Shown: positions 27,148 to 35,658 of the stretch, one piece after another
Numbering within the stretch: position 1 is the stretch's first letter
How the letters are laid out: every line of letters begins with the position of its first letter
NCBI GenBank assembly: GCA_000272025.2
Contig: AKCV02000025.1
Span: 310,001 to 374,000, forward strand
Source of the DNA: Imbroritus primus
Lineage (GTDB): Bacteria > Pseudomonadota > Gammaproteobacteria > Burkholderiales > Burkholderiaceae
Direction of reading: 5' to 3'
Length of the DNA: 64,000 nt
Notes under the pieces: generated by a model
Told to the model about the DNA's origin: nothing
The model's database searches: none
The model's input: the letters and a program-made list of their open reading frames with translations, nothing else
Position numbers and translations under genes: made by a program

Positions 27148-30100
27148 TCAGCGCGGGACGATAGCGATGGTCGCGTCGTGTCGGCTACGCGTGAAGTCGA
27201 AGAGCGCGGGCTGCTGCAGGATCTGGTTGCGCTGCACCGGCGTACCCAGCCGCTTGGCGCCGCGCGCCGTGCTGCCGGTCTCGTCGAGACGGCCGGCAGC
27301 GACCTCGCTCGCCAGGTCCGGCACGCGCCGCGTCGCATAGGCCAGCCACTCGGACAAGGTGATCTTGCCGTCCGTCGGCAGGTGGTCGGCACGGGTCTGT
27401 TCGAGGCCGTCGTTGACGAGCGCGTACGACAGCAGCCCCTGCTGCGTGAGGCGGCTTTCCTGGGCATTTTCCTCCGCCTGGCTGGCGGCGAGGATGCGCA
27501 TGTTCTTTTCATACGCGAGCTGGCCGAGGCCACGCGCACCCATCGGACCGGGCTTGAAGGCGTGCCCGACACTGGCCGCCGACTGGCACGCGTCGATGAT
27601 CATGGCGAGTTCCGCGCCATCCACGTCGCGCAGCCAGCCCGCCAGCTCATCGCTGGAAATGGCGCGTGCCAGCAACTCTGGAGTGGTGCGCCGGCCCTTG
27701 CCCACGCCGGTATCGGCGGGGATCAGGTAGAACCGCCCATCGGTGTTGATGCCGTGTCCGGCAAAACTGATCAGCACCAGGTCGTCGGGCGTCGCGCGCT
27801 CTAGCAGGTGGCCGTTGGCGATGTGCCGGACATCCGCATCGCGCCCGGCGAGCCTGTCGAGCACTGCCTTAATGTTGGCGCGGGTCGCGGCGTTGCCTGC
27901 GGGTGTTTGCGCGTCCGAGACCAGCACGATGCTGTGCACGGCGGCATACCGGTTCTGTGCGCGCAACCGTGTCGTGAGCGCCGCTTCGATGCGGCGCGCA
28001 TCGTTGGCTGCATACTCGAGATCCCATGCGCTGTTGTCGTGCCGGTTGACGCCGATGGTGACGATCCACGCGCGGGGCTTGACCTGTGCCACGGGCCGCG
28101 CTGGCGTGTAGGTGGCTTGCGCGGTTGCGCTCTTGATGCCGTCATCATTGAAGGCGTACGCGGTGAACCGCAATGGTCCGCCGCCGGCCGGCAAGCGCAC
28201 GCGGAAGGTCTGGCGCACGGCGCCGCCCGCGCCGGCCACGATGCCGTCGCGGTAACCGACGAGCTGGCCCTGGCGGAAGAGCCGCAGGTCGCGTGCTGCC
28301 GTACGCACTGTCCCACGTGCGTCGGTACCGGGCCGTTCAATGCCTTGCGCTTCGACGACGACATCGACCCACGTCGGCGCGCCGGCCACCGGCAGGAAGG
28401 TGACGATGCGCACTTCGGGCTGCACGCGGTTGAGGTCGGCCACAGCCCGCACGGGCGGCAACTGTTCGCCATTGAGCAGGCGTGCTAGCAGGCGTGGTTC
28501 GTAGTAGTCGCGCATGAAGGCTTCGAGCGGCACCGGCGTGAATGGGTCGTCCGGCATCACCCAGTGCAGGCCGCTGATGTCCTCGAGATCCGAGGCGTCG
28601 AAGCGTCCGGTCGCATCCGTCGTTACCCAGGCGCCGTCGGCAAACGTGTAGAGGCTGGCAAGGTAGGTGCCGTCCTGCGCGCGCCAGAACACGGTTTGCT
28701 TGTCTGCCCCGGCCGAGACGATGAACTTGCCATCCTCGGAGAAGGCCACGCCCTGCACGGAACTGAGGTGCCGTGACAGCCTGCGTTGCAGGGTACCAGC
28801 GGCCAGGTCCCACAGCTCCACGGAGCCGTCGCGCGTACCGGCAGCAATGGTCTTGCCATTCGGCGAAATGGCGACGGCATCCACCCATGTGCCGGAGGCC
28901 GGCGGCAGATGGTTGCGCATGACGCGTACCGGTTGCAAGGTCGCGGTATCCCACAGGCGCAGCGTCTGATCGCTGCTGCCCGACAGCAGCGTGCGGTTGT
29001 CAGGTGCAAATGCAAGGCTGGCGACCGGCATCTCATGTCCGGTCAGTGTGCCAAGCGGCTTGCCGGATGGCAGCTCCCACAGCGCGATGTCCTGGTGGCG
29101 CATCGGGTCCGTGGGTTGTTCCGTGGATGCCAGTCGTCCATCCACGACCCGGAACACCGGCTGGCAGCCGCCGATGGTCGCAGCGCGCCGGCCGTCGGCG
29201 GAGATGGCGATGGTGTGCGGGCAGCGGACCGGCAGCGTGACGATGCGCTCCCACGTTTCCGCCTGCCAGATGTCGATGGACGTGGCGGCCATGCCCCACG
29301 ATGCACCCAGCTTGCCGTCGGCGAAGATGCTGAACTGCGTGTCTTCCTCGCGTTGCAGCAGGTTCTCGTGATCGAGCCGGCCGATCATGCTGCCTGTGTC
29401 GAGCCGCCACACTTCGAGTTTGTCGCTGGCGGTATGGGCCTCGAGACGGTTGGCGAACATCTGCACCATCCGCACCTCTTCGGCTTCGCCGCCCATATGC
29501 GTCAGCCGGCCATCCTGGCGGACGGTGATGCGTTTGTCTTCACCCCATGCCAGGGTGCGGCCATCAGGCGAAATCGCCAGCACGTTGGAGACCTCCGCCA
29601 GTTCGCGTACGGAGAAATCGCTCGCCGGATAGTCGGCGGCGCGGATCCGTGCCGTGCTCTGTCCCGTCGCACGGTCCCAGATGCGTACCGTCTTGTCCGC
29701 GCTGATGGACATCAACTGTGTTCCATCCCGGTTCGCCACCACGCTGTGCACGCCGCCCTCATGGCCCTGCAGCACGGCCACTTCCCGGCCATCGCGCATG
29801 TCGCGCAGGCGCACCATGCGGTCCAGTCCGCCCAGCGCGAGCAACGTGGTGCCGGGGACGTAGGCGACCGAGAGCAGTCCGGCTTGCGGGATCGTATCGC
29901 TTCGCAGCGCTTGCCCGTCGGCGGGGTTCCAGAGGCGCAGCGTGTTGTCGAGGCTGACCGAGGCCAGGGCCGCGCCATCCCCAGAGAACGCCAGGCCGGT
30001 GACATGCTGGTTGTGTCCCTTGACCCGGTGACGTGGCTCGCCGCTCGCTGCGTCCCACAGGAACACGCTGCCGCCGCGCGTACCTGCCGCAAGCGTGCGG

Positions 30101-30528
30101 CCATCCGGCGCGAACGCCAGCGCGGTGACCCAACTGCCGTGCTGGAGGGTGTGCAGGAGCGCACCAGTACGCGCATCCCACAGGCGGACCGTCTCATCCC
30201 AGCTACCCGTGGCGATGGTATGGCCATTAGGTGAAAAGGCAACCGCCAGGACCTGCGATGCATGTCCGCCGAAACTGCGCAGCTCGCGGCCTGTGGCGAC
30301 ATCCCACAGCCGCGCCGTCTTGTCCTGGCTGCCGGACAGCAGCACCTTGCCGTCTGGCGAAAACGCCACCGCTCCCACGTGTTCGCCATGTCCGGCCTGC
30401 ACCCGCAGTTGCGGTGCGTTGGCTGGTACGTTGGCCGGCGCGGCCGTCTCGCTGGCGTGCGTCATGGTGGCCAACCCCAGGATGCAACCTAACCAGGTGA
30501 AAGAGGCAATGCGTTGCCAGCGAGTCAT
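27148..30528 (-). CDS. exported WD40-repeat caspase-like peptidase (C14)
   Basis: An 1126-residue two-part protein. The signal peptide (residues 1 to about 25, ending THAS) is followed by about thirteen WD40 repeats (roughly 40-640; examples AFSPDGKVLLSGSQDKTARLWD and AFAPDNRTLLSGSSDQTLRLWD), enough for two beta-propellers. A beta-rich linker comes next. The caspase domain starts near residue 819 (RAWIVTIGVNRHD): the catalytic His is about residue 925 in LISFAGHG and the Cys about 981 in MIIDACQSA. Dyad and spacing look intact. WD40-caspase fusions are known in cyanobacteria and other bacteria, but export of such a protein is unusual. It is last in an operon with an ECF sigma factor. Confidence 0.85.
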   Translation of the reverse strand: MTRWQRIASFTWLGCILGLATMTHASETAAPANVPANAPQLRVQAGHGEHVGAVAFSPDGKVLLSGSQDKTARLWDVATGRELRSFGGHASQVLAVAFSPNGHTIATGSWDETVRLWDARTGALLHTLQHGSWVTALAFAPDGRTLAAGTRGGSVFLWDAASGEPRHRVKGHNQHVTGLAFSGDGAALASVSLDNTLRLWNPADGQALRSDTIPQAGLLSVAYVPGTTLLALGGLDRMVRLRDMRDGREVAVLQGHEGGVHSVVANRDGTQLMSISADKTVRIWDRATGQSTARIRAADYPASDFSVRELAEVSNVLAISPDGRTLAWGEDKRITVRQDGRLTHMGGEAEEVRMVQMFANRLEAHTASDKLEVWRLDTGSMIGRLDHENLLQREEDTQFSIFADGKLGASWGMAATSIDIWQAETWERIVTLPVRCPHTIAISADGRRAATIGGCQPVFRVVDGRLASTEQPTDPMRHQDIALWELPSGKPLGTLTGHEMPVASLAFAPDNRTLLSGSSDQTLRLWDTATLQPVRVMRNHLPPASGTWVDAVAISPNGKTIAAGTRDGSVELWDLAAGTLQRRLSRHLSSVQGVAFSEDGKFIVSAGADKQTVFWRAQDGTYLASLYTFADGAWVTTDATGRFDASDLEDISGLHWVMPDDPFTPVPLEAFMRDYYEPRLLARLLNGEQLPPVRAVADLNRVQPEVRIVTFLPVAGAPTWVDVVVEAQGIERPGTDARGTVRTAARDLRLFRQGQLVGYRDGIVAGAGGAVRQTFRVRLPAGGGPLRFTAYAFNDDGIKSATAQATYTPARPVAQVKPRAWIVTIGVNRHDNSAWDLEYAANDARRIEAALTTRLRAQNRYAAVHSIVLVSDAQTPAGNAATRANIKAVLDRLAGRDADVRHIANGHLLERATPDDLVLISFAGHGINTDGRFYLIPADTGVGKGRRTTPELLARAISSDELAGWLRDVDGAELAMIIDACQSAASVGHAFKPGPMGARGLGQLAYEKNMRILAASQAEENAQESRLTQQGLLSYALVNDGLEQTRADHLPTDGKITLSEWLAYATRRVPDLASEVAAGRLDETGSTARGAKRLGTPVQRNQILQQPALFDFTRSRHDATIAIVPR

Positions 30529-30549
30529 GCAGCGTCCTTGCGTGTGGAA

Positions 30550-30990
30550 TCAGCGATAGCCATGCCGGTGTGGCCGGTGTCCCGGATATGGGCGATACCC
30601 GGGATGGGGCCGCATCGGGGGATACGCCATGACCGGTGGCGCATAGTAGACGGGCGCTGCGTAGTACGGCATCGGCGCTGCATAGCTGACGTAGGGGTTG
30701 TAGACCACCGGCGTGACCGTGCTGCCGGCCGCCGCGCCAACGGCGGCGCCCAGCGTGGCGCCGACCAGTGCGCCATCCTGTCCGGCCATGGCCGCGCCCA
30801 GTGCCGCGCCGACCACCGAGCCTACAGCCATCGTCACGGCCATGTCGGATGCTTGCGCTGGGGGTGCGGCGTAGCCAGCGAGTCCGGCCAGTGCACAGGC
30901 CGATACTGCGCGCCGCAGGTGCCGGCGCACATGTCCGCGCGCCGTAGCCGGGATAGCTGGATGCCGGGCAAAAGAAATCGTGGTCGTCAT
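30550..30990 (-). CDS. exported glycine-zipper protein
   Basis: A 146-residue protein. After an Arg-rich N-terminus and signal-like core (AVSACALAGLAGYAAPPAQA) comes a glycine-zipper stretch of alternating small residues (VGAALGAAMAGQ, VGATLGAAVGAAAG), typical of outer-membrane-associated YMGG/GlyZip proteins. The tail is Tyr/Pro/His-rich (YYAAPVYYAPPVMAYPP) and probably disordered. A clear Shine-Dalgarno (GGGAG) precedes the ATG at 30990. It ends 21 bases before the WD40-caspase gene, so it is cotranscribed with it. Confidence 0.7.
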   Translation of the reverse strand: MTTTISFARHPAIPATARGHVRRHLRRAVSACALAGLAGYAAPPAQASDMAVTMAVGSVVGAALGAAMAGQDGALVGATLGAAVGAAAGSTVTPVVYNPYVSYAAPMPYYAAPVYYAPPVMAYPPMRPHPGYRPYPGHRPHRHGYR

Positions 30991-31176
30991 GGTGGTCTCC
31001 CTGGCTGCGTGCCGTCTGTCGCGTTGCATGTCATGCCGGATACGGAGGTCCGTATCGGTAAGCATGGAACGGCGCAAGCAGCGCGGGAGGGTCACGGTCG
31101 GAAGCTCAGCAGCCTGCATCGATGCTGGTTGCCGGCCCGGCATGATGCCTGCCGGTGCGCATGGATCGGCGCAGCG

Positions 31177-31986
31177 TTACGGTTGCAGCGCATCGAGCCG
31201 CCGCGCCAGCGGTTCGGGAACCGGGAACTGCGGATACGCGGCACGGAACTGCAGCCATGCGCGCCGCGCCTCGGCCGGACGTTCGTCAGCGAGCAGGCGC
31301 TCGATCGCCGCCAGCCACGCTTGCGGCGAGGCGTTGTCCGGCACGCCGGGCGCAGCGGAGGCTTCTTCCGGCGCCGGCATGCCGCGCATGATGACCGCGC
31401 CTGAAGACAGATCGGGCGGCGGTGCCTGTTGCGCGAGCATGGTGCGTTCGCGCGCGCGACGGTCTTGCGGCGCGGTGCGATCTGCCGGTGTCGACGTTGG
31501 TGCCCGCTTCCCGGGAGCCACCGATGCATTGGCATCGGGGGCGGGTGGCGCAGCCGGCGGTGCAGTCGATACGGCAGCGTCTGGCGGAAGGGTCTGTGGC
31601 GGCATGGGCGCCGGCGCGGCCGCACCGGGCGCCGTGCTGGCGAGCACCGGCGCTTCGTCGTGTTGGGCAGTACGCCATTGCAGGCCGATCAGCACGGCGA
31701 CTGTGAGGCTTGCCGCGACCGCCAGCGGCACGCGCAGGCGGTGGAACCAGCCAGCGCGTGGCGTGCTGCGTGCGTCAGGCGGCAGCACATCGTTGGCGGC
31801 CGGCGTACCGAGGGCGCGTTCCGCGTCCGCCATGATGCGCCGGGTCAGGTCTTCCGACGGCTCAGGTTGCGGCACGTCGCGCAGCGCGCGCGACAGCGCA
31901 TCGTCGCCGCGCACGAAAGCGTCGAGCGCGTGATCGTCCTGGCCGTTGGGGTGGCCATTGCGGTCGCCATCAATCGGCGGCGTCAT
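31177..31986 (-). CDS. single-pass membrane anti-sigma-factor-like protein
   Basis: A 269-residue protein with an acidic cytoplasmic N-terminus (about 80 residues, including EPSEDLTRRIMADAERALG), one membrane segment (LAVAASLTVAVLIGLQW), a Pro/Ala-rich periplasmic stretch, and a helical C-terminus (WLAAIERLLADERPAEARRAW) resembling a TPR-type hairpin. It overlaps the ECF sigma gene by four bases (ATGA). That coupling and topology are what make it an anti-sigma candidate; I see no zinc-binding HxxxCxxC motif, so it would be a non-canonical type. Confidence 0.6.
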   Translation of the reverse strand: MTPPIDGDRNGHPNGQDDHALDAFVRGDDALSRALRDVPQPEPSEDLTRRIMADAERALGTPAANDVLPPDARSTPRAGWFHRLRVPLAVAASLTVAVLIGLQWRTAQHDEAPVLASTAPGAAAPAPMPPQTLPPDAAVSTAPPAAPPAPDANASVAPGKRAPTSTPADRTAPQDRRARERTMLAQQAPPPDLSSGAVIMRGMPAPEEASAAPGVPDNASPQAWLAAIERLLADERPAEARRAWLQFRAAYPQFPVPEPLARRLDALQP

Positions 31987-32591
31987 GCCATCTCTCCTGG
32001 CGTTACGGCAGGTTCGAGTCGCTGGCGCAGCTTTTTCATGGCGTAGCGCAGCCGGCTGCGTACGGTTTCGACCGGTGCTTCGACCAGGGTGGCGATATCC
32101 TCGAGACTCATGCCATTGAATTGTTGCAGGACCAGCGCCTCGCGCTGCTCACCGGGCAAGGCGCGAATGGCGGCCTGCAGGCTGGCGATCTGCTGTTCCT
32201 GTTCCAGTTGTGTATCCGGGCCATTCTGCTGTGCGTGAGCGTCGACCAATGCGTCGAAGGCGCTACTGTCGTCGTTGCCGCTGTCGGGGCCGCCCATGTC
32301 GCTGGCCAATGTCACGCGTTGTTGCTGGCGCAACTGGTCGATGAGCCGGTTGCGCGCGATCTGGAACAGATAGGTGCGAAAACCCGCCTGCGGCTGATAG
32401 CGGGCGCGCGCCTGGTGCAGGTTGGCCCAGCTGTCCTGCACGATGTCATCGATCCAGTCCTGCCGCGGCGAGCGCCATGCGATAAACAGGTATAGCCCGC
32501 GGTGATGGCGCCGATACAGTTCCTCGAAGGCACGCAGGTCGCCGTCGCGGTAGCGGAGCATCAACGATTCGTCGGAGGGCGGTTGGGGCAT
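31983..32591 (-). CDS. ECF-family RNA polymerase sigma factor
   Basis: A 202-residue group 4 sigma-70 factor. Region 2 is visible as LMLRYRDGDLRAFEELYRRHH through DDIVQDSWANLHQARARY and FRTYLFQIARNRLIDQLR. Region 4 is visible as LQAAIRALPGEQREALVLQQFNGMSLEDIATLVE followed by VETVRSRLRYAMKKLRQRL (motif pieces given for recognition: GEQREALVL and ETVRSRL). The ATG at 32591 was chosen from the ESLMLRY opening; an upstream pair of ATGs at 32618/32621 is possible, and none has a good Shine-Dalgarno. It probably drives the exported-protein genes around it, including its own operon. Confidence 0.85.
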   Translation of the reverse strand: MPQPPSDESLMLRYRDGDLRAFEELYRRHHRGLYLFIAWRSPRQDWIDDIVQDSWANLHQARARYQPQAGFRTYLFQIARNRLIDQLRQQQRVTLASDMGGPDSGNDDSSAFDALVDAHAQQNGPDTQLEQEQQIASLQAAIRALPGEQREALVLQQFNGMSLEDIATLVEAPVETVRSRLRYAMKKLRQRLEPAVTPGEMA

Positions 32592-32628
32592 GACGGGCGA
32601 GCGTGAAGTCTGACGCATCATAGCGTAA

Positions 32629-32646
32629 ATGCCCGTGAGCGGGCAT
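32629..32646. repeat. inverted repeat upstream of the ECF sigma gene
   Basis: A perfect 7-bp inverted repeat (ATGCCCG, 4-base spacer, CGGGCAT) lies 38 bases before the sigma-factor start, in the 83-base gap after the Brp-like membrane-protein gene. It could be an operator or a weak transcript end; there is no T tract. Confidence 0.35.
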
Positions 32647-32674
32647 CCCGCAAATTGCGCAAGTCGCGCAAGAC

Positions 32675-33646
32675 TCAGCTGGCGCTCCACCGTGCGTCCG
32701 GGCTGCTTGCCGGCCGATGCATTGCCGGGCCGAGCAGGGCCATCAGCAATACCGGCCACTCCAGCCAGGCGTGTGCCCCGGCGGCAACGGCATACAGAGC
32801 GCGGGCGCCCTGATAGTCGACAACGAAGTAGATCGCCAGCAATCCTGCCGCCGCCAGCGCCATGCCGCGCAGTGGCGCCGGCAGAATGGGGTCGCTGGTG
32901 CGCTGCCGCTCGGCCTGCGGCAGGAGCGCGATGACGCAGTAGTAATGCAGGCACTGCGCGAGCACAACGGCCGACAACAAGGCCGGCCGGAACGCGCCGC
33001 TCCATGCTGCGGGCAACTGGCCGTCGAGCAGGCTGCCATGGCTGTCGAGCAGCAGCGCCGTACTACCCTGCCAGCCGCTCACCGCGATCAGCAGCGGCAG
33101 CGTGAACAGTGCCGAGATGGTCCAGGCAAGCCGTCGCGCCTGCCGATGGTCGCGCGCCAGATCCCAGGCGAGGGCCAGTGGCGTGAGGTTGTGCAGCAGG
33201 GCGAGGATCAGCAGGGCACCAAGGATTTCGCCTTGCTCCAGCAGCCCGAACATCATGCCGGCCAGCGCGGCCCCCGCCAGGCGTGCCCGCCAGCGTGTGC
33301 CGCGCGGCGCGAGCAAGACGATCGCGCCAAGCAATAGCAGCGCCAGCAGGTCGGTGATGGCGCTCAGCGCCGCCGGGTATACGCCATACCAGACGGCGGT
33401 CCGCAAGACTGCCTGGGCCAGCAGCACCAACCACAGCGCGCGCCACCATGTGGCAGGCCAGCGCGCGCCATAGCGGCTGCGCAGGAAGGCCATCTCCCAG
33501 ATGACATGGGGCAATCCGAACAGCGCCAGCGAGAAGAGATAGAGCGGCACGGGCAGGTACAGTGCGCCGAGCGTCAAGGCGGCCAGGAAGAGCGCATGCG
33601 GCATGACGCGGGGAAGGGCGTCGCGGGGGCTCAAATGAGTTTCCAT
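32675..33646 (-). CDS. polytopic membrane protein, Brp/Blh carotene-dioxygenase-like
   Basis: A 323-residue inner-membrane protein with about eight to ten hydrophobic helices. Three helices carry histidines in conserved-looking contexts: LFGLPHVIWEMAFLRSRYG, ALLHNLTPLALAWDL and QCLHYYCVIALLPQ. This pattern of membrane-embedded histidines recalls the Brp/Blh family of iron-dependent beta-carotene 15,15'-dioxygenases, but I cannot confirm the family by eye, and no carotenoid or rhodopsin gene is nearby. It overlaps the upstream 112-residue membrane-protein gene by 16 bases and precedes the ECF sigma gene. Confidence 0.5.
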   Translation of the reverse strand: METHLSPRDALPRVMPHALFLAALTLGALYLPVPLYLFSLALFGLPHVIWEMAFLRSRYGARWPATWWRALWLVLLAQAVLRTAVWYGVYPAALSAITDLLALLLLGAIVLLAPRGTRWRARLAGAALAGMMFGLLEQGEILGALLILALLHNLTPLALAWDLARDHRQARRLAWTISALFTLPLLIAVSGWQGSTALLLDSHGSLLDGQLPAAWSGAFRPALLSAVVLAQCLHYYCVIALLPQAERQRTSDPILPAPLRGMALAAAGLLAIYFVVDYQGARALYAVAAGAHAWLEWPVLLMALLGPAMHRPASSPDARWSAS

Positions 33647-33969
33647 GCCAGCATTCCAAGCGTTGCCGACAAGGCGTTTGCCGCCAGCGACCACGTCGCC
33701 GCGCGCCGCCATCCCGGGCGCAGCCAGAGGAGATACCAGAGCGCTTCGATCACCACCACGATGGCCTCGATCAGCCACAGGCCGGTGCGGTACATGTCAG
33801 GCGTCAACGCCAATGCGGCCCGCCGGGCCAGCGGATGCGTGACGCACGATGCCGTGGCCGCGACCAGTGCGACGCGCGTGCGTGACAGGTGCGGCAGCCG
33901 TGCCGTCAGCCACAGTATCAACGGCACCTCGCACGCCAGCGTGAGGGCCAGGGCTTGCGCGGCGGTCAT
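33631..33969 (-). CDS. small integral membrane protein
   Basis: A 112-residue protein with four predicted membrane helices and a THPLARR motif between helices 2 and 3 (ASCVTHPLARRAAL), reminiscent of 'N.vTHP' motifs in uncharacterised inner-membrane proteins. It overlaps the downstream Brp-like gene by 16 bases and starts six bases after the Cys-rich protein gene, so all three are translationally linked. The function is unknown; a partner role for the Brp-like protein is inferred from the overlap only. Confidence 0.6.
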   Translation of the reverse strand: MTAAQALALTLACEVPLILWLTARLPHLSRTRVALVAATASCVTHPLARRAALALTPDMYRTGLWLIEAIVVVIEALWYLLWLRPGWRRAATWSLAANALSATLGMLAWKLI

Positions 33970-33975
33970 GTCAGG

Positions 33976-34626
33976 TTATTGCGTGAGTTTCTGCCACCAC
34001 GTTGCTGGCGTGAAGGTGCGGGTCACTGTGCGCTGTGGCTCGCAGCGGATCACGTCGCGCGTCATCGTGCGGCGGCCCTGGTAATAGAAGCCCTGTCTCT
34101 CGGTAATTTGCTGGCAAGTCCCCTCGGCCTGGCTGAGCTGTCCCTGGTAGCGCAGTTCGACGGTGCATGCATTGCCTACCTCCTTGCCCTGGCAGAACCG
34201 GTCGGCGGGCGTTGGATCGAGCGGCTTGCAATTCCAGCGCGTTACCGTTGGCGCGCCGCCGGCGGCTGCTTGTTCCTGCGCCTGCTGGCGACACAGTCCT
34301 TCATCGTGCACGAAGCCGTCATCCGGCAGCTTGCGGTCGATGTATACGCTGCCCGGCCGCTGGCAGCTCATCTCCAGGACATAGGTGGAGCGATTGATTT
34401 CATTGACGCACGTCCCTTCGCCCCCACCCTCGAACAGATTGCCCGGCAGCGTACAGGCATCGCCTTTTTTCTTGCCATTGCAGAAGTTGTCGACGCGATC
34501 GTAGGCGTTAGGATTGTTGCGCAGTCGGGTGGCTGCATCGGCTGCCTGGGGCGGCAGCACGTCGGCGAAGGCAGGTACGGACACAGCGGCACAACAGGCC
34601 GCCAGCAGCAGGGCAAGGAGTTTCAT
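33976..34626 (-). CDS. exported cysteine-rich protein with an internal duplication
   Basis: A 216-residue protein with signal peptide MKLLALLLAACCAAVSVPAFA. The mature part contains two related units: FCNGKKKGDACT...GEGTC...SC and FCQGKEVGNACT...AEGTC...RC, each with four cysteines in the same order (FCxGKxxGxACT, then EGTC, then C). Two further cysteines lie between them. All are probably disulfide-bonded in the periplasm. No family is recognised. It belongs to the minus-strand run ending with the WD40-caspase. Confidence 0.65.
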   Translation of the reverse strand: MKLLALLLAACCAAVSVPAFADVLPPQAADAATRLRNNPNAYDRVDNFCNGKKKGDACTLPGNLFEGGGEGTCVNEINRSTYVLEMSCQRPGSVYIDRKLPDDGFVHDEGLCRQQAQEQAAAGGAPTVTRWNCKPLDPTPADRFCQGKEVGNACTVELRYQGQLSQAEGTCQQITERQGFYYQGRRTMTRDVIRCEPQRTVTRTFTPATWWQKLTQ

Positions 34627-34661
34627 CGGTGGATTTCCGGTGAGGAGCGTAGATGGGCGGA

Positions 34662-35450
34662 TCAGCAGGCGGGCGTCGGGCGCGCTTCGATGCGGAAACG
34701 GAAAGACGTACCTGTCAGGGCGCCGCCGCGGCGAATCGTCACGGTCTCCGAGCGTGGGCTGCTGGTGCCGGCAAAGAACAGGCGAACCAGCGGTTCGCCG
34801 TCGGTCTTCTGGACCTGCAGTACGCGGATCAGCTTGAAGCGGCCGGGCTCCTCGGGGGAAACTGTCCAGCCGTCTCCCACCAGGCCGGGCGCTATGACTT
34901 CGATATTGTCGCGGGCGTCGACATGCGCGGTCTCAGGAGTGGCTGCAGTCTCCGTACCCAGCGTCAGGGTCACCGGCGAACGCGTCACCTGCTCGGTGGG
35001 CGACGGATACACCAGCGTGACCTTCATATTCTGGGTCCAGCCGCTGGGGCTGGACATGCGGATCTCGCTCTCGCCGAAGCTCGAGGCATAGATATGGACC
35101 CAGCGGAATTTCTTCGGATCGTAGGGCAGGTCTACCCAGCGCGGCGCCAGGTCGCGCGAGGCGCGCATCTGTTCGTGGCTCGCTTCGCCGAAGATAGTGA
35201 GCGGCGCCATCATGCCCTGCTTGATCGCCTTGACTTCAACCTGCGCGTCCGCGGGCACCAGGAGTGACGTGATCGAGCCGATCTGCACCGTGGTTTCGGC
35301 GGGCCAGTGGCGGGTACTGTCGCCAACGATCGGGTAGTAGCGGACATTCGGCCGCAGCTTGGGCTCCACCATGCTGCAGGCATGGGAAGGCGATATCTGC
35401 AGGACGGCCGAGAGGACGGTGGTGAGCAACAGCAGTGCAGCTGATTTCAT
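34662..35450 (-). CDS. exported protein of unknown function
   Basis: A 262-residue protein with signal peptide MKSAALLLLTTVLSAVLQISPSHA and a mature region rich in beta-strand patterns (TVQIGSITSLLVPADAQVEV, WVHIYASSFGESEIRM, SPVTLTLGTETA, SETVTIRRGG). One cysteine follows the cleavage site and one is the last residue. No domain is recognised. The ATG at 35450 lacks a Shine-Dalgarno; a TTG at 35501 would add 17 residues and is no better. It is the first gene of the minus-strand run, 35 bases before the Cys-rich protein gene. Confidence 0.6.
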   Translation of the reverse strand: MKSAALLLLTTVLSAVLQISPSHACSMVEPKLRPNVRYYPIVGDSTRHWPAETTVQIGSITSLLVPADAQVEVKAIKQGMMAPLTIFGEASHEQMRASRDLAPRWVDLPYDPKKFRWVHIYASSFGESEIRMSSPSGWTQNMKVTLVYPSPTEQVTRSPVTLTLGTETAATPETAHVDARDNIEVIAPGLVGDGWTVSPEEPGRFKLIRVLQVQKTDGEPLVRLFFAGTSSPRSETVTIRRGGALTGTSFRFRIEARPTPAC

Positions 35451-35658
35451 GAGGAGAATTCCAGAAAGGGACGCGCGGTACAGGCGGTTGATGGCATGCA
35501 ATGAACGCGCAAGGCGGGCGGACAGGGTTAGCCTGCGATCCCTTCCTCATGCCCGTTCGCTACTGTAGGCGAACGGACGGGGTGCCGGGAAGAGGGCGGA
35601 ATACTTGAATGGGCCCCCTTTTTGGGGGAGATCTATTTGCGAGGACCGGGGGGCTTCG

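Noticed and set aside
27043-27154. A 10-bp inverted repeat (GCGCTGATCA/TGATCAGCGC) flanking the gap between the convergent operons
   Set aside because: Arms are about 92 bases apart, one lies inside the WD40-caspase coding end, there is no T tract, and a 10-bp match is not convincing alone.
34662-35450. Chagasin-like cysteine-protease inhibitor as a partner for the caspases
   Set aside because: A loose beta pattern with GDGW was seen, but the NPTTG, GxGG and RPW loop motifs are absent, and chagasins inhibit a different protease clan.
35553-35630. Hairpins (CCGTTCGC/GCGAACGG and CCCCC-TTTTT-GGGGG) between the accessory block and comF
   Set aside because: Neither has a T tract in a useful orientation, so I do not call them terminators.
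20217-35658. Mobile element or integrative island explanation for the accessory block
   Set aside because: No integrase, transposase, tRNA target, or flanking direct repeat was seen; composition and codon use look like the neighbours. Insertion relative to other genomes is possible but unproven here.
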